NCBI GenBank assembly: GCA_039812765.1
Contig: JBDIBF010000006.1
Span: 6,803 to 70,802 of the forward strand
Direction of reading: 5' to 3'
DNA from: JADJVL01 sp039812765
Lineage (GTDB): Bacteria > Acidobacteriota > Holophagae > Holophagales > Holophagaceae
DNA length: 64,000 nt
Shown: piece after piece, positions 32,932-42,960 of the stretch
Position numbering within the stretch: position 1 is the stretch's first letter
Layout: every line of letters starts with the position of its first letter
Notes under the pieces: model-generated
The model's database searches: none
What the model saw: only the letters and a program-made list of their open reading frames with translations
Told to the model about the DNA's origin: nothing
Position numbers and translations under genes: made by a program

Positions 32932-33714
32932 TCAGAACAACGCGAGCTGCCGGTAGTCGAAGCTCTCGAAGCCCTTGAGGTGGTGCTTCACGATCTCGAA
33001 GTTCGCGCTGAGATCGAAGTCGCGGGGCATGATGTAGCTCGGGTGGCGTACGGTGACGCGGTCCCGGAAGGCGTGGCTGCCGCCCCGGCCGGTGTCGTGG
33101 ACGATGGGCTGGATGGGATAGTTCACCTTGTAGAAGGCCTTCGCGATCAGCGCCGAGCAGATGATCTCGCGGCTGGTGGAGCTTCCGAAATAGAGGGGCT
33201 TGCGGCGGAACCTGGCCGGCAGCAGGTGGAAGGGCGTGAGGTAGCGGGCCAGGTCGAAGATGTTGCGCTTGTCGTAGCGCACGCCCAGGTGGCGGAAGAC
33301 CTCCTCCAGCACCCGGTCCAGGTCCTCGGGCCGGAGGCCATGGGGCCGGCAGATCCGAAGATTGTTGCCCTGGTACTTCGAGAGCGGCACGCCGATGACG
33401 CCGCGCTTCATGTCGCTCTCGATCAGCAGGAAACCCGCCTCGGCGCCCAGCTCTTCGAGCACCTCGTCCGCCTCGGGGCCGCCCCAGCGCAGCAGCGAAT
33501 CACCCACGTAGATCGCCGCGTGGCTCCACGAGCTCTGGGTGAGGTACATGATGACCTGGGAGATGCGCGTGCCGCCCTCCACCAGCAGGATGTCACCGGG
33601 GCGCAGGATCTCCTTGAGTCGGGCCATATCGTTGGGCACGCGGCGCTGGTAGGCCCCCGACGAGGAGGTCAGGTAGCCCACCATCCAGGCGGCGAGGCGG
33701 TCCAGGAGGGACAT
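32932..33714 (-). CDS. YiiX/YaeF-type NlpC/P60-like hydrolase
   Basis: 260-aa permuted papain-fold protein. RPGDILLVEGGTRISQVIMYLTQ is the conserved start of the fold, H65 (SWSHAAIYVG) and C186 (SREIICSALI) are the likely catalytic pair. Such enzymes cleave peptide or ester/amide bonds, often on lipid or cell-wall substrates. No signal peptide is visible, so it may act in the cytoplasm or at the membrane. It converges with the acyltransferase gene with 3 bp between stops. Confidence 0.78.
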   Translation of the reverse strand: MSLLDRLAAWMVGYLTSSSGAYQRRVPNDMARLKEILRPGDILLVEGGTRISQVIMYLTQSSWSHAAIYVGDSLLRWGGPEADEVLEELGAEAGFLLIESDMKRGVIGVPLSKYQGNNLRICRPHGLRPEDLDRVLEEVFRHLGVRYDKRNIFDLARYLTPFHLLPARFRRKPLYFGSSTSREIICSALIAKAFYKVNYPIQPIVHDTGRGGSHAFRDRVTVRHPSYIMPRDFDLSANFEIVKHHLKGFESFDYRQLALF

Positions 33715-33814
33715 GCGTTGAGGATACGCCCAGGAGGAATCGGGCGGCGAACGGGGGCGGGGGCCCCTCCGCCCCGAGGGCCTGAGGGGGGATTCAGCCG
33801 CCTTCCGACGGGGC

Positions 33815-33820
33815 TACAAT
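33815..33820 (+). promoter_or_regulatory. -10-like TACAAT ahead of a membrane-protein gene
   Basis: TACAAT (five of six) ends eight bases before ATG 33829. A weak TTCAGC lies 16 bases upstream. With such spacing the transcript would start at or next to the start codon. Confidence 0.3.
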
Positions 33821-33828
33821 GACCGCCC

Positions 33829-34545
33829 ATGCCTCCCGACGTCCCCGCAGCCCCTCCGGATTCAAGGCGGTTCTACACGGCCGTGGGCGTCGGCCTGCTG
33901 ATCATCGTCTTCACCGGGTTCTTCCGGACCTTCTACTTCTCGCCCTTCTTCTACAAGGACACCCTCCCCCTCGTCGTGCAGGCCCACGGCGTGGTGATGT
34001 CTGCCTGGTACCTGCTGTTCATCGTGCAGGTCCGCCTGGTCGCCTCCCGGCGCCTGGGACTTCACCGGAGACTCGGTTACGCCAGCCTGGCCCTGGCCTC
34101 CCTCGTGGTGGTCCTCGGAACGCTCGTATCCCTCAAGCTGGCGGGCGACCGTTTGCAGCACAATCCCGCCAGCACGGAAGGTCCGTTCCTCCTTGGCGTT
34201 CAGGTCTTCTCCATCCTGACCCCGTTCGTCGTGCTCTACGGGTCAGGAGTGCTCCACCGACGGAACCCGGAAGTCCATCGGCGCCTCATGGCCCTGGCGA
34301 TGTTCAGCACCGTCGGCCCTGCGGTGGTGCGCCTCCCCTTCCTCCCCAACCACAACGTCCCGGTGGGCATCGCCGTGAGCCTCAGCCTGGTGCTCGCCTT
34401 CCTGGTTGGCGACTGGGTGTCCAGCCGGAAGCTGCACCGGGTGACGGCGCTCGGCACGGGCCTGATCATCCTCTCCACCTTCGCCGGGGCGGCCTTCTCC
34501 TCGACAGGGATCTGGATCGGCCTGGTCCGGCGGCTCCTCGCCTGA
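33829..34545 (+). CDS. multi-pass membrane protein of unknown function
   Basis: 238-aa protein with six or seven predicted membrane helices (near 17-37, 50-70, 84-104, 124-142, 155-175, 182-198, 211-232). Conserved-looking histidines occur in HGVVMSAWYLLFIVQ, LGLHRRLGYA and PEVHRRLMALA. This pattern recurs in a family of uncharacterised membrane proteins; haem or metal binding by these histidines is possible but unproven. No clear functional neighbour: a DUF2071 gene follows 37 bp later. Confidence 0.7.
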   Translation: MPPDVPAAPPDSRRFYTAVGVGLLIIVFTGFFRTFYFSPFFYKDTLPLVVQAHGVVMSAWYLLFIVQVRLVASRRLGLHRRLGYASLALASLVVVLGTLVSLKLAGDRLQHNPASTEGPFLLGVQVFSILTPFVVLYGSGVLHRRNPEVHRRLMALAMFSTVGPAVVRLPFLPNHNVPVGIAVSLSLVLAFLVGDWVSSRKLHRVTALGTGLIILSTFAGAAFSSTGIWIGLVRRLLA

Positions 34546-34582
34546 CGGGACCGGGACCGCCCGGCCGCTGGAATCCCTCGCC

Positions 34583-35323
34583 ATGGACTGCCTCCAAGCC
34601 GCCGCCCACCGCCCGTGGCCGCCGCCCTCGGCGCCCTGGGTGATGGCCCAGCGCTGGCTCGACCTCCTCTTCGCCCATTGGCGCGTGGATCCCGCCGCGC
34701 TCCGGCCCTTCATCCCTCCCGGCCTCGAGCTCGACACCTACGACGGATCCGCTTGGCTGGCGGTGGTGCCTTTCCGCATGGACCGCATCCGCGCCCGGGG
34801 CCTGCCGCCCCTCCCGGGGCTGAGCGCCTTCGTCGAGCTGAACCTGCGGACCTACGTGGCGCGGGACGGCAAACCCGGGGTCTGGTTCCTCAGCCTGGAG
34901 GCCACCCACCCGCTGGCCGTGCGCTTCGCCCGGCGGACCTTCCACCTGCCCTACATGGACGCGGAGATGGCCTGCGAGGCCGGGGGGGATGGCATCCGTT
35001 ACCGATCGGAGCGCATCCACCGCGGCGAGCCCCCGGCCGCGTTCCGGGGCCGCTACGGCCCGGCCGGAGCGGTCTTCACCGCGGCCCCCGGCACCCTCGA
35101 GCACTGGCTCACCGAGCGCTACTGCCTGCACGCCGCCGACGAGGAAGGGCGGCTCCTCATGGGCGAGATCCACCACGCGCCGTGGCCCCTCCAGCCCGCC
35201 TGGGCCGAGATCGCGGAGAACACGATGGCGGAACCCTTCGGGATCGCTCTCCACCGCCCGCCGGACTCGCTGCTCTTCGCCCGGGCGATCGAGGTGGCGC
35301 TGTGGTGGCCGGAGCGGGAGTAG
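34583..35323 (+). CDS. DUF2071 (YqjF-like) protein
   Basis: 246-aa protein of the YqjF/DUF2071 family. Diagnostic features are MAQRWLDLLFAHWRVDPAALRPFIPPG at the start, the central AWLAVVPFRMDRIRARGLPPLPG and NLRTYVARDGKPGVWFLSLEA. The family has no established reaction, although the fold is related to acetoacetate decarboxylase. It begins 37 bp after the membrane-protein gene and could share its transcript. Confidence 0.82.
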   Translation: MDCLQAAAHRPWPPPSAPWVMAQRWLDLLFAHWRVDPAALRPFIPPGLELDTYDGSAWLAVVPFRMDRIRARGLPPLPGLSAFVELNLRTYVARDGKPGVWFLSLEATHPLAVRFARRTFHLPYMDAEMACEAGGDGIRYRSERIHRGEPPAAFRGRYGPAGAVFTAAPGTLEHWLTERYCLHAADEEGRLLMGEIHHAPWPLQPAWAEIAENTMAEPFGIALHRPPDSLLFARAIEVALWWPERE

Positions 35324-35353
35324 GCCGCGCCCTCCTGCCCTCCCTCAGAGCCC

Positions 35354-35734
35354 TCAGAACCGGTCCTGGTACGGCTGCCGCCCCATCACCTTCATCCGCT
35401 TCGCCACGCGCCATCGCCACCAGAGGATCGAGGCCGGCCGGAGGAGGGGCAGCTTCAGCAGGGGCGCCACGAGCTTCCAGCCGGGCAGGCGCGACCAGAC
35501 TTCCGGCAGGAGCTCGGCGCCCTTCCACACCCGCCGGGTGCCTTCCTCCAGGCCGTGGATGTCGCCGTGGAGGTCCCGGCCCGCGAGCTCGGGGGCGACC
35601 ATCACCAGCTCCTTCGACTGCAAGGGGAAGAATACCAGCAGGCCGTGGCGGTCCCTCGCCCGCAGGCGGTCCATCATCCGGCAGCAGAAGCTGCACTCCG
35701 CGTCGTAGGCGAGTATCAGCGGCGTCTTGGGCAA
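35354..35734 (-). CDS. DCC-type thiol-disulfide oxidoreductase family protein
   Basis: 126-aa DUF393/DCC-family protein. The family motif appears as YDAECSFCCRMMDRLRARD, with C14 and C17 forming a CxxC redox pair. A second family segment is FFPLQSKELVMVAP. The family is presumed to perform thiol-disulfide exchange. It lies 13 bp downstream of nuoG on the same strand and is probably cotranscribed with it. Confidence 0.85.
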   Translation of the reverse strand: MPKTPLILAYDAECSFCCRMMDRLRARDRHGLLVFFPLQSKELVMVAPELAGRDLHGDIHGLEEGTRRVWKGAELLPEVWSRLPGWKLVAPLLKLPLLRPASILWWRWRVAKRMKVMGRQPYQDRF

Positions 35735-35747
35735 GGAGCGGGGCGCC

Positions 35748-37202
35748 TCAGGCGGGCACCGCCACCGGCGCGAGGGCCTTGGCCGTGGCGGCCACGGACT
35801 TGAGGCCGCGGGGGGCGTCGAGGGCCTTCTGGTAGCGCCGCAGCTCGCCGTCGTGGTTCACCACGAAGTCCGACTCCTCGAGGTAGTTCGCCACCGGGAC
35901 CCAGGCCGTGCAGGCCTCGCCCAGGGCCGAGGGGCTGACTTCGAGCGCCACGCTGACCTTCGCCGCCTTGGCGATGTCCAGGAGGCGGTCCGTCTCCTTC
36001 TGGGAGCTGAAGTCGGCATCGTGCAGGAAGACCACCGCCTTCACGTCCCCGGACTTCACCAGCTGCTCCAGCTCGTCCAGCTTGGCGAAGCGGTAGCCCC
36101 GCTCGGCGAAGCCCCGGCGGTTGAAGACGCCGTCGGCGCTGGTCTGGTACTTGGGCAGCTGGATGGGCTGCATCTTGTCGCCGCTGCCGAACTTGAGGTT
36201 CTCCGCCGAGGCCAGCTCGCCCAGGCGCTGGGCGCCGTCGCAGCCGAAGACGCCTTGGCCCACCACGGCCACCTTGCCCGCCGCCTGCAGCGCCTCACGA
36301 ACGGCGTCGAGGCTGGACTCCGCGCCCTTCATGCGCGGCGCCACGGCGCGCGTGGCCGGATCCGCCGTGTAGGCGTGGTAGGCGTAGCGCTCCTCGTCGC
36401 TGATGAAGTGGGTGCCGAGCTTCCCTTCCTGCGGCCGGGGGCGGAAGCGCCAGACCTGGTTCTGGTCCACGTCCGCCCAGATGGGGTTGGCCAGGGCGCT
36501 GAGGCGGCTGATGGTGGGCACGGGCTTGAGGTACCAGACCCGCTTGTTGAAGCGGAAGTCCCGGGACGTGAGGGCACCCACCGGGCAGAGGTCCACCACG
36601 TTCCCGGCCCAGGCGTTCTGGTCCATGCTCTTGCCGCTGTAGGTGGTGACCTCCAGCTTCGAGCCGCGCTGGGCCACCGTGAGCTCCCAGGTGCCGCTCA
36701 CCTCCTGGGTGAAGCGCACGCAGCGGGTGCAGTGGATGCAGCGGTTCTTGTCGATGACGATCTTGGCGCCCAGGTCCTCGTAGCGGTAGCGGCGCTTGAC
36801 CTCGGCCATGCGGCTGTCGCCGCTGCCGTACTCGTAGCTGTAGTCCTGCAGCTTGCACTCGCCGGCCTGGTCGCAGATGGGGCAGTCCAGGGGGTGGTTC
36901 ATCAGCAGGAACTCCATCACCCCGGCCCGGGCGTCCGCCACGGCCTTGGTGTTGGTGAAGATCTCCATGGCCACGCCCTCGGGATTGTCCTTCGGGGCCG
37001 GCCCCACGGTGGTGGTGCAGCTGGTGGCCAGCTTGGGCATGCCCTTGATCTCCACCATGCACATGCGGCAGGTGGCCACCGGCGTCAGGGCCGGGTGGTA
37101 GCAGTAGTGCGGGATGTCGATGCCCGCGGTCCTGCAGGCGTCCAGCACCAGGGTGCCGACGGGCACCTCCATCTCGCGGCCGTTGATCTGGATCTTGGGC
37201 AT
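35748..37202 (-). CDS. nuoG: NADH-quinone oxidoreductase subunit G-like protein, short form
   Basis: 484-aa iron-sulfur protein. Residues C34, C45, C48 and C62 fit a [2Fe-2S] ferredoxin fold. H103, C107, C110 and C116 match the His-Cys3 [4Fe-4S] site. C155, C158, C161 and C206 match the next [4Fe-4S]. A shortened, diverged molybdopterin-oxidoreductase-like region follows (about 215-470). Complex I NuoG is usually over 650 aa. No other nuo gene lies in the window, so it may complement a cluster elsewhere or serve another NADH dehydrogenase or hydrogenase. Confidence 0.85.
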   Translation of the reverse strand: MPKIQINGREMEVPVGTLVLDACRTAGIDIPHYCYHPALTPVATCRMCMVEIKGMPKLATSCTTTVGPAPKDNPEGVAMEIFTNTKAVADARAGVMEFLLMNHPLDCPICDQAGECKLQDYSYEYGSGDSRMAEVKRRYRYEDLGAKIVIDKNRCIHCTRCVRFTQEVSGTWELTVAQRGSKLEVTTYSGKSMDQNAWAGNVVDLCPVGALTSRDFRFNKRVWYLKPVPTISRLSALANPIWADVDQNQVWRFRPRPQEGKLGTHFISDEERYAYHAYTADPATRAVAPRMKGAESSLDAVREALQAAGKVAVVGQGVFGCDGAQRLGELASAENLKFGSGDKMQPIQLPKYQTSADGVFNRRGFAERGYRFAKLDELEQLVKSGDVKAVVFLHDADFSSQKETDRLLDIAKAAKVSVALEVSPSALGEACTAWVPVANYLEESDFVVNHDGELRRYQKALDAPRGLKSVAATAKALAPVAVPA

Positions 37203-37300
37203 GGCGTCCTCAACCCTCGAGTTTAACCGTGTTCAGGCTCAGGTCAGGCGGCCGGAGTCCCCGGACGGCCATCCGGCGAAGGGCTGAGGCGCCCGGGCGG

Positions 37301-37330
37301 GCGGCCCGGGGGCGGGCGGCCCGGGGGCGG
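37301..37330. repeat. two tandem copies of a 15-bp GC repeat
   Basis: GCGGCCCGGGGGCGG occurs twice in exact tandem in the 154-bp gap between nuoG and the outer-membrane protein gene. Its effect is unknown; it may simply be a polymerase-slippage expansion. Confidence 0.8.
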
Positions 37331-37356
37331 GATCCGGCCGGCCCCGGAGCGATGCC

Positions 37357-37956
37357 CTAGAAGTGGATGGTGAGGGCCGCCTCCAGGAGCGTGCCGCTCT
37401 TGGCCGCGCCGGCGGCGTTCTTGAACTCCGCCTGGACGGCGTTGAGGCTGATGGAATAGTGCTGATTGAGCTGGAAGCCCGCCCCGAAGGCCGGCTTCAC
37501 CACCGTCCCGCCGGGCCCCTTCACCTCGATCCTGGAGGTGGAGCCGTCGTCCAGGGCCGCGGTGCTGGTCTGGGTCGCCTTCAGGGCCCAGACCCTGAGC
37601 CCGGCCTGGAGGTGGAGCCCCTCGAGCCACAGCTTGTGGCGGTAGAAGGCCCCGCCGTAGTAGCCGTCGGTCTTGTTCCGGATCGTGAGGGTCTTGGCGG
37701 TCGAGGTCGCTCCGGGAAAGTAGCGGTAGCCTCCCTCGAATTCCAGGCTCCCGTTCCGGGACACGGGGTAGGCGCCCCACATGGCCAGGCCGTAGTTCTT
37801 CTCCTGCCCGAGGCCGGCATCCGCGGCCCCGCTGAAGGAGCCCGCCACCAGGCGGAACCCCGAGCTCCACGGCTCCTGCGCGGCGGCGGCGGGCCCCATG
37901 GCCAGCAGCGCCAGGGGCAGGAGGCGGACCAGGGGACGGTTGGGCGGACGGGACAT
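37357..37956 (-). CDS. secreted outer-membrane beta-barrel-like protein
   Basis: 199-aa protein with a signal peptide (basic N-region then LVRLLPLALLAMGPAAAAQE, cleavage near residue 26). Its strand-rich mature part (GLAMWGAYPVSRNGSLEFEGGYRYF, GLRVWALKATQTSTAAL, AFGAGFQLNQHYSISLNAVQAEF) ends with a terminal Phe. This fits a small outer-membrane barrel. The start at 37956 is preferred over a longer frame because it gives a clean signal peptide and has GGAG eight bases upstream. Function and ligand unknown. Confidence 0.65.
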   Translation of the reverse strand: MSRPPNRPLVRLLPLALLAMGPAAAAQEPWSSGFRLVAGSFSGAADAGLGQEKNYGLAMWGAYPVSRNGSLEFEGGYRYFPGATSTAKTLTIRNKTDGYYGGAFYRHKLWLEGLHLQAGLRVWALKATQTSTAALDDGSTSRIEVKGPGGTVVKPAFGAGFQLNQHYSISLNAVQAEFKNAAGAAKSGTLLEAALTIHF

Positions 37957-38043
37957 GGGCTGGGCTCCGGGCTGAAGGTTCCAGCATCCCGGAAGCTCCG
38001 CCGGAACGCCATACCGCGATGCGTGCCTCCGCGCAGTCCGCGG

Positions 38044-38072
38044 TTCCCGGCGAAGCGCCACCCCGGGATAAT
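38044..38072 (+). promoter_or_regulatory. candidate purH promoter
   Basis: GATAAT (38067-38072, five of six) lies 17 bases after TTCCCG (38044-38049, three of six). It is 21 bases upstream of the purH ATG, leaving a leader that contains GGAGAG as ribosome binding site. Confidence 0.35.
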
Positions 38073-38093
38073 GGAGGATTCGGAGAGTGCGCC

Positions 38094-39644
<1,551 letters not shown>

Positions 39645-39655
39645 TGGTTTACCAC

Positions 39656-39700
39656 GGGGGTCCCGCGCTGCGCGCCCACCCCCGGCCCCCCGCGCTCGGC
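39656..39700 (+). repeat. intergenic GC-rich repeat downstream of purH
   Basis: This element starts 12 bases after the purH stop. Its first 18 bases (GGGGGTCCCGCGCTGCGC) recur exactly, in inverted orientation, at 60953-60970, just after the rpmI stop. Both copies continue into CACCCCCxGxCCCCC followed by GCGCT, and both have the same orientation relative to the upstream gene. This points to a dispersed REP-like intergenic element. Confidence 0.55.
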
Positions 39701-39758
39701 GCGGGCAAAGCCCGCCCCTCGCTTCTCCCTCCTCGACTGTTCGTCCCCTGGATCGACC

Positions 39759-42374
39759 ATGAAAACTTCTGAACTCCGCAAGCGCTTCCTCGACTACTTC
39801 GAGAAGAACGGCCACCGGAAGGTCGCCTCCAGTTCCGTCGTGGGCCCCGCCGACGACCCCACGGTGATGTGGACCAACTCGGGGATGATCCAGTTCAAGG
39901 ACGTCTTCCTGGGCAAGGAGAGGCGGGACTACGTCCGCGCCACCACCAGCCAGAAATGCTTGCGGGCCGGCGGCAAGCACAACGACCTGGACCAGGTGGG
40001 CTTCACCGCGCGCCACCACACCTTTTTCGAGATGCTGGGCAACTTCAGCTTCGGCGACTACTTCAAGGCCGACGCCATCCGCTTCGCCTGGGAACTGGTG
40101 ACGGGCCCGCAATCCGAAGGCAACCTGGGCATCGACCCTTCGAAGCTCTGGGTCACGGTCTTCGACGGCGAAGGCGGCCTGCCCGCGGACGTGGAGGCCG
40201 AGGAGCTCTGGAAGCAGGCGGGCGTCCCGGCGGAGCGCATCATGCGCTGCGGCAAGAAGGACAACTTCTGGCAGATGGGGGACACGGGCCCCTGCGGCCC
40301 CTGCTCGGAGATCCACTACGACCGCGGCGCCCACTACCCGGGTGATGCGGTCCCGAATGGGGAAGGCGACCGGGTCATGGAGATCTGGAACCTGGTCTTC
40401 ATGCAGTACGAGCGCGACGCCGCCGGGAACCTCACGCCCCTGCCCAAGCCCAGCATCGACACCGGCATGGGGCTGGAGCGCACGGCGAGCATCCTCCAGG
40501 GCGTGGACAGCAACTACGAGATCGACCTCTTCGCGCCCATCTTCGAGGCCATCTGGGCGAACGTGGATCCGAAGCTGGATCGCGCGGAGCACGCCAACCG
40601 CACCGCCTCCCAGGTCATCGCCGACCACATCCGCGCGGCCTCCTTCATGACCTTCGACGGCGTGGTGCCCAGCAACGAGGGCCGGGGCTACGTCCTGCGA
40701 AAGATCGTGCGCCGCGCCCTGCGCTTCGGGAAGAAACTGGGCATCCAGGGAACCTTCTTCGCCGAGTTGGTCGGCTCCGTCCACGCGGCCATGGGAGACG
40801 CCTACCCGGAACTGAAGGGCGAGCTGAAGCGCATCTACGACGTGCTGCACCGGGAGGAAAGGCAGTTTTCCGTCACCCTGAACGCGGGGCTCAAGCAGCT
40901 CGAGGGCTGCGACGTATCCTCGGGCTCCCTCTCCGGCGCTGACATCTTCAAGCTCTACGACACTTTCGGCTTCCCCGTCGACCTCGTCGAGGACTGGTGC
41001 CGGGAGCGCGGCGTCGCCTGCGATCTGGAGGGCTTCCAGAAGGCCCTCGCCGAGCAGAAGTCCCAGAGCCGCGCCGCCATGAAGGCCCACGACCAGCGCC
41101 TTCAGGGCGACTTCGCCGTGCTGGCGGAGCTGCCGGCCACCGAGTTCCTGGGCTACACCGCCACCGAGGCGGACGGCACCGTCCTCGCGCTCTTCGACGC
41201 CGCCAACAAGCGCGTGGCTTCCCTCTCGGGCGAAGGGTCGGTCCTGCTGGACCGCACGCCCTTCTACGCCATGGGCGGCGGGCAGGTGGGCGACACGGGC
41301 CGCCTCGCCTTCGAGGGAGGCGCCGCGGAGGTGCTGGACTGCACGGCGCCGGCGGCGAAGCGGAGCCTCCACAAGGTCGTCGTCACGGGGACGCTGAAGG
41401 AGGGCGGTAAGGTCCACGCCGCCGTGGACGCCCATCGCCGCGCCCGCATCCGCGCCCACCACACGGCGACCCACCTCCTCCACGCCGCCCTGCGGGAGGT
41501 GCTCGGCACCCACGTGAAGCAGGCGGGCAGCGTGGTGGACGCCGATCGCCTGCGTTTCGACTTCACCCACTTCGCCCCCATCGAGCCGGAGCAGCTGGCG
41601 GAGATCGAGCGGCTGGTGAACGAGCAGACCCTCCAGGCCCGGGCCACCGAGGTCGCCGAGATGCCCATCGACGAGGCCCTGGCCAAGGGCGCCATGGCGC
41701 TGTTCGGCGAGAAGTACGGCGAGCAGGTGCGGGTGATGAGCGTCCCGGGCTTCTCGGTGGAACTCTGCGGCGGCACCCACGTGGCCAGCACCGGCGAGAT
41801 CGGCCTGGTGAAGGTCACGTCCGAGGGCGCCGTGGCCAGCGGCGTGCGCCGCCTCGAGGCCGTGGCCGGCGCCGCGGCCCTGGAGCTGCTGCAGGCCGAC
41901 GAGTCCATGCTGGCCCGCCTCTCCCGCGCCGCCAACACCGGCCGGGAGAACCTCATCGACGTGATGGCCGCCAAGGAGGCCCGCATCGCCCAGCTCGAGC
42001 GGGAACTGAAGGAGGCCAAGCTGAGGGCCGCCAGCGGCGGCGGCAGCGCCGAACAGGTGGAGTCAGTGAACGGCCTCAGCCTCGTGACCGCGAAGGTCGA
42101 AGGCCTGGAGGGCAACGCCCTGCGGGAGCTCATGGACCAGGTGCGCACGCGGCACAAAGACGCCGTCATCGCCCTGGCCTCGGTGACCGAGGGCAAGGTC
42201 GCCCTCCTCGTCAGCGTGGGCCCCGGCCTCGCCGCCGACGCCGGCGCGCTGCTCAAGGCCATGGCGCCCCACGTGGACGGCCGGGGCGGCGGCAAGAAGG
42301 ACCTGGCCCAGGGCGGCGGGACGAATCCCGGGGGTTTGGACGCCGCCTTCGCCGCCCTGAAGGCCGCGCTGTAG
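39759..42374 (+). CDS. alaS: alanyl-tRNA synthetase
   Basis: Class II synthetase, 871 aa. It begins with the family's SELRKRFLDYFEKNGHRKV and shows the active-site segments TSQKCLRAGGKHNDLDQVG and MGDTGPCGPCSEIHYD. The editing domain has HTATHLLH near residue 567 and CGGTH near 669. The C-terminal C-Ala region, rich in Gly/Ala, ends GGTNPGGLDAAFAALKAAL. Start ATG 39759 follows a 114-bp gap after purH that contains the repeat element. Confidence 0.98.
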   Translation: MKTSELRKRFLDYFEKNGHRKVASSSVVGPADDPTVMWTNSGMIQFKDVFLGKERRDYVRATTSQKCLRAGGKHNDLDQVGFTARHHTFFEMLGNFSFGDYFKADAIRFAWELVTGPQSEGNLGIDPSKLWVTVFDGEGGLPADVEAEELWKQAGVPAERIMRCGKKDNFWQMGDTGPCGPCSEIHYDRGAHYPGDAVPNGEGDRVMEIWNLVFMQYERDAAGNLTPLPKPSIDTGMGLERTASILQGVDSNYEIDLFAPIFEAIWANVDPKLDRAEHANRTASQVIADHIRAASFMTFDGVVPSNEGRGYVLRKIVRRALRFGKKLGIQGTFFAELVGSVHAAMGDAYPELKGELKRIYDVLHREERQFSVTLNAGLKQLEGCDVSSGSLSGADIFKLYDTFGFPVDLVEDWCRERGVACDLEGFQKALAEQKSQSRAAMKAHDQRLQGDFAVLAELPATEFLGYTATEADGTVLALFDAANKRVASLSGEGSVLLDRTPFYAMGGGQVGDTGRLAFEGGAAEVLDCTAPAAKRSLHKVVVTGTLKEGGKVHAAVDAHRRARIRAHHTATHLLHAALREVLGTHVKQAGSVVDADRLRFDFTHFAPIEPEQLAEIERLVNEQTLQARATEVAEMPIDEALAKGAMALFGEKYGEQVRVMSVPGFSVELCGGTHVASTGEIGLVKVTSEGAVASGVRRLEAVAGAAALELLQADESMLARLSRAANTGRENLIDVMAAKEARIAQLERELKEAKLRAASGGGSAEQVESVNGLSLVTAKVEGLEGNALRELMDQVRTRHKDAVIALASVTEGKVALLVSVGPGLAADAGALLKAMAPHVDGRGGGKKDLAQGGGTNPGGLDAAFAALKAAL

Positions 42375-42378
42375 GCCC

Positions 42379-42957
42379 ATGCTTCCCATCCCCTGGTGGC
42401 TGCCGGCCCTGGTCTTCGGGGCCGCGCGGCTCGCCTGGCCTTCGAGGCCCTTCGTCTCGGTGGCCGCCTACCACGCCGTATGCGTGCTGGGATTGAAAGG
42501 GCCCTTCGCCTGGGGACGGATCTCGCGAGGCGATGCCGGTATCCTGGCCGCCGCCATTGCCGTCCTCCCCCTGCTGCTCCTCCTCCCGCCCCTGCCCTTC
42601 TTCCCAGGAATCCGCGTGACCGCGCTGCTCCAGGGCTGGCCCGGCGGCCTCTGGAGTTGGGCGGCCTACAGCTTCGTCTTCAACGTCCTCATCGAGGAGG
42701 CCTTCTGGCGCGGGACGATCCTGCGGCGGCACGGTTGGCCCGCCTGGGGCCACGGCGCGGCCTTCGGGCTGCACCACGCCGTGGCCGCGGCGATCTCATT
42801 GCCCTGGGCCTGGATCCTTCCGGCCTTCGTGGCCACCGCTGCGGCGGGGGCGCTGTGGGCCCGCCTCGCGCGTCGACGCGGAGGGCTTGGCCTGGTGCTG
42901 CTCACCCACCTCGGGGCGGACATGGCGATCGTGCTGCTGGTGGCCTCCCAGCGGTGA
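42379..42957 (+). CDS. small CPBP-family intramembrane metalloprotease
   Basis: 192-aa integral membrane protein with about five to six hydrophobic segments. The CPBP signatures are the EE-R motif NVLIEEAFWRGTIL (E106, E107, R111), AFGLHHAVA and THLGADM, so the active-site set is complete. This is the minimal form without the N-terminal domain seen in the other CPBP gene (25743). It starts 4 bp after alaS and is probably cotranscribed. Substrate unknown. Confidence 0.82.
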   Translation: MLPIPWWLPALVFGAARLAWPSRPFVSVAAYHAVCVLGLKGPFAWGRISRGDAGILAAAIAVLPLLLLLPPLPFFPGIRVTALLQGWPGGLWSWAAYSFVFNVLIEEAFWRGTILRRHGWPAWGHGAAFGLHHAVAAAISLPWAWILPAFVATAAAGALWARLARRRGGLGLVLLTHLGADMAIVLLVASQR

Positions 42958-42960
42958 GGC

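Noticed and set aside
39645..39758. Possible CRISPR or IS end in the purH-alaS gap
   Set aside because: Only one inverted GC element is present, with no spacer-repeat pattern, transposase or terminal repeats.
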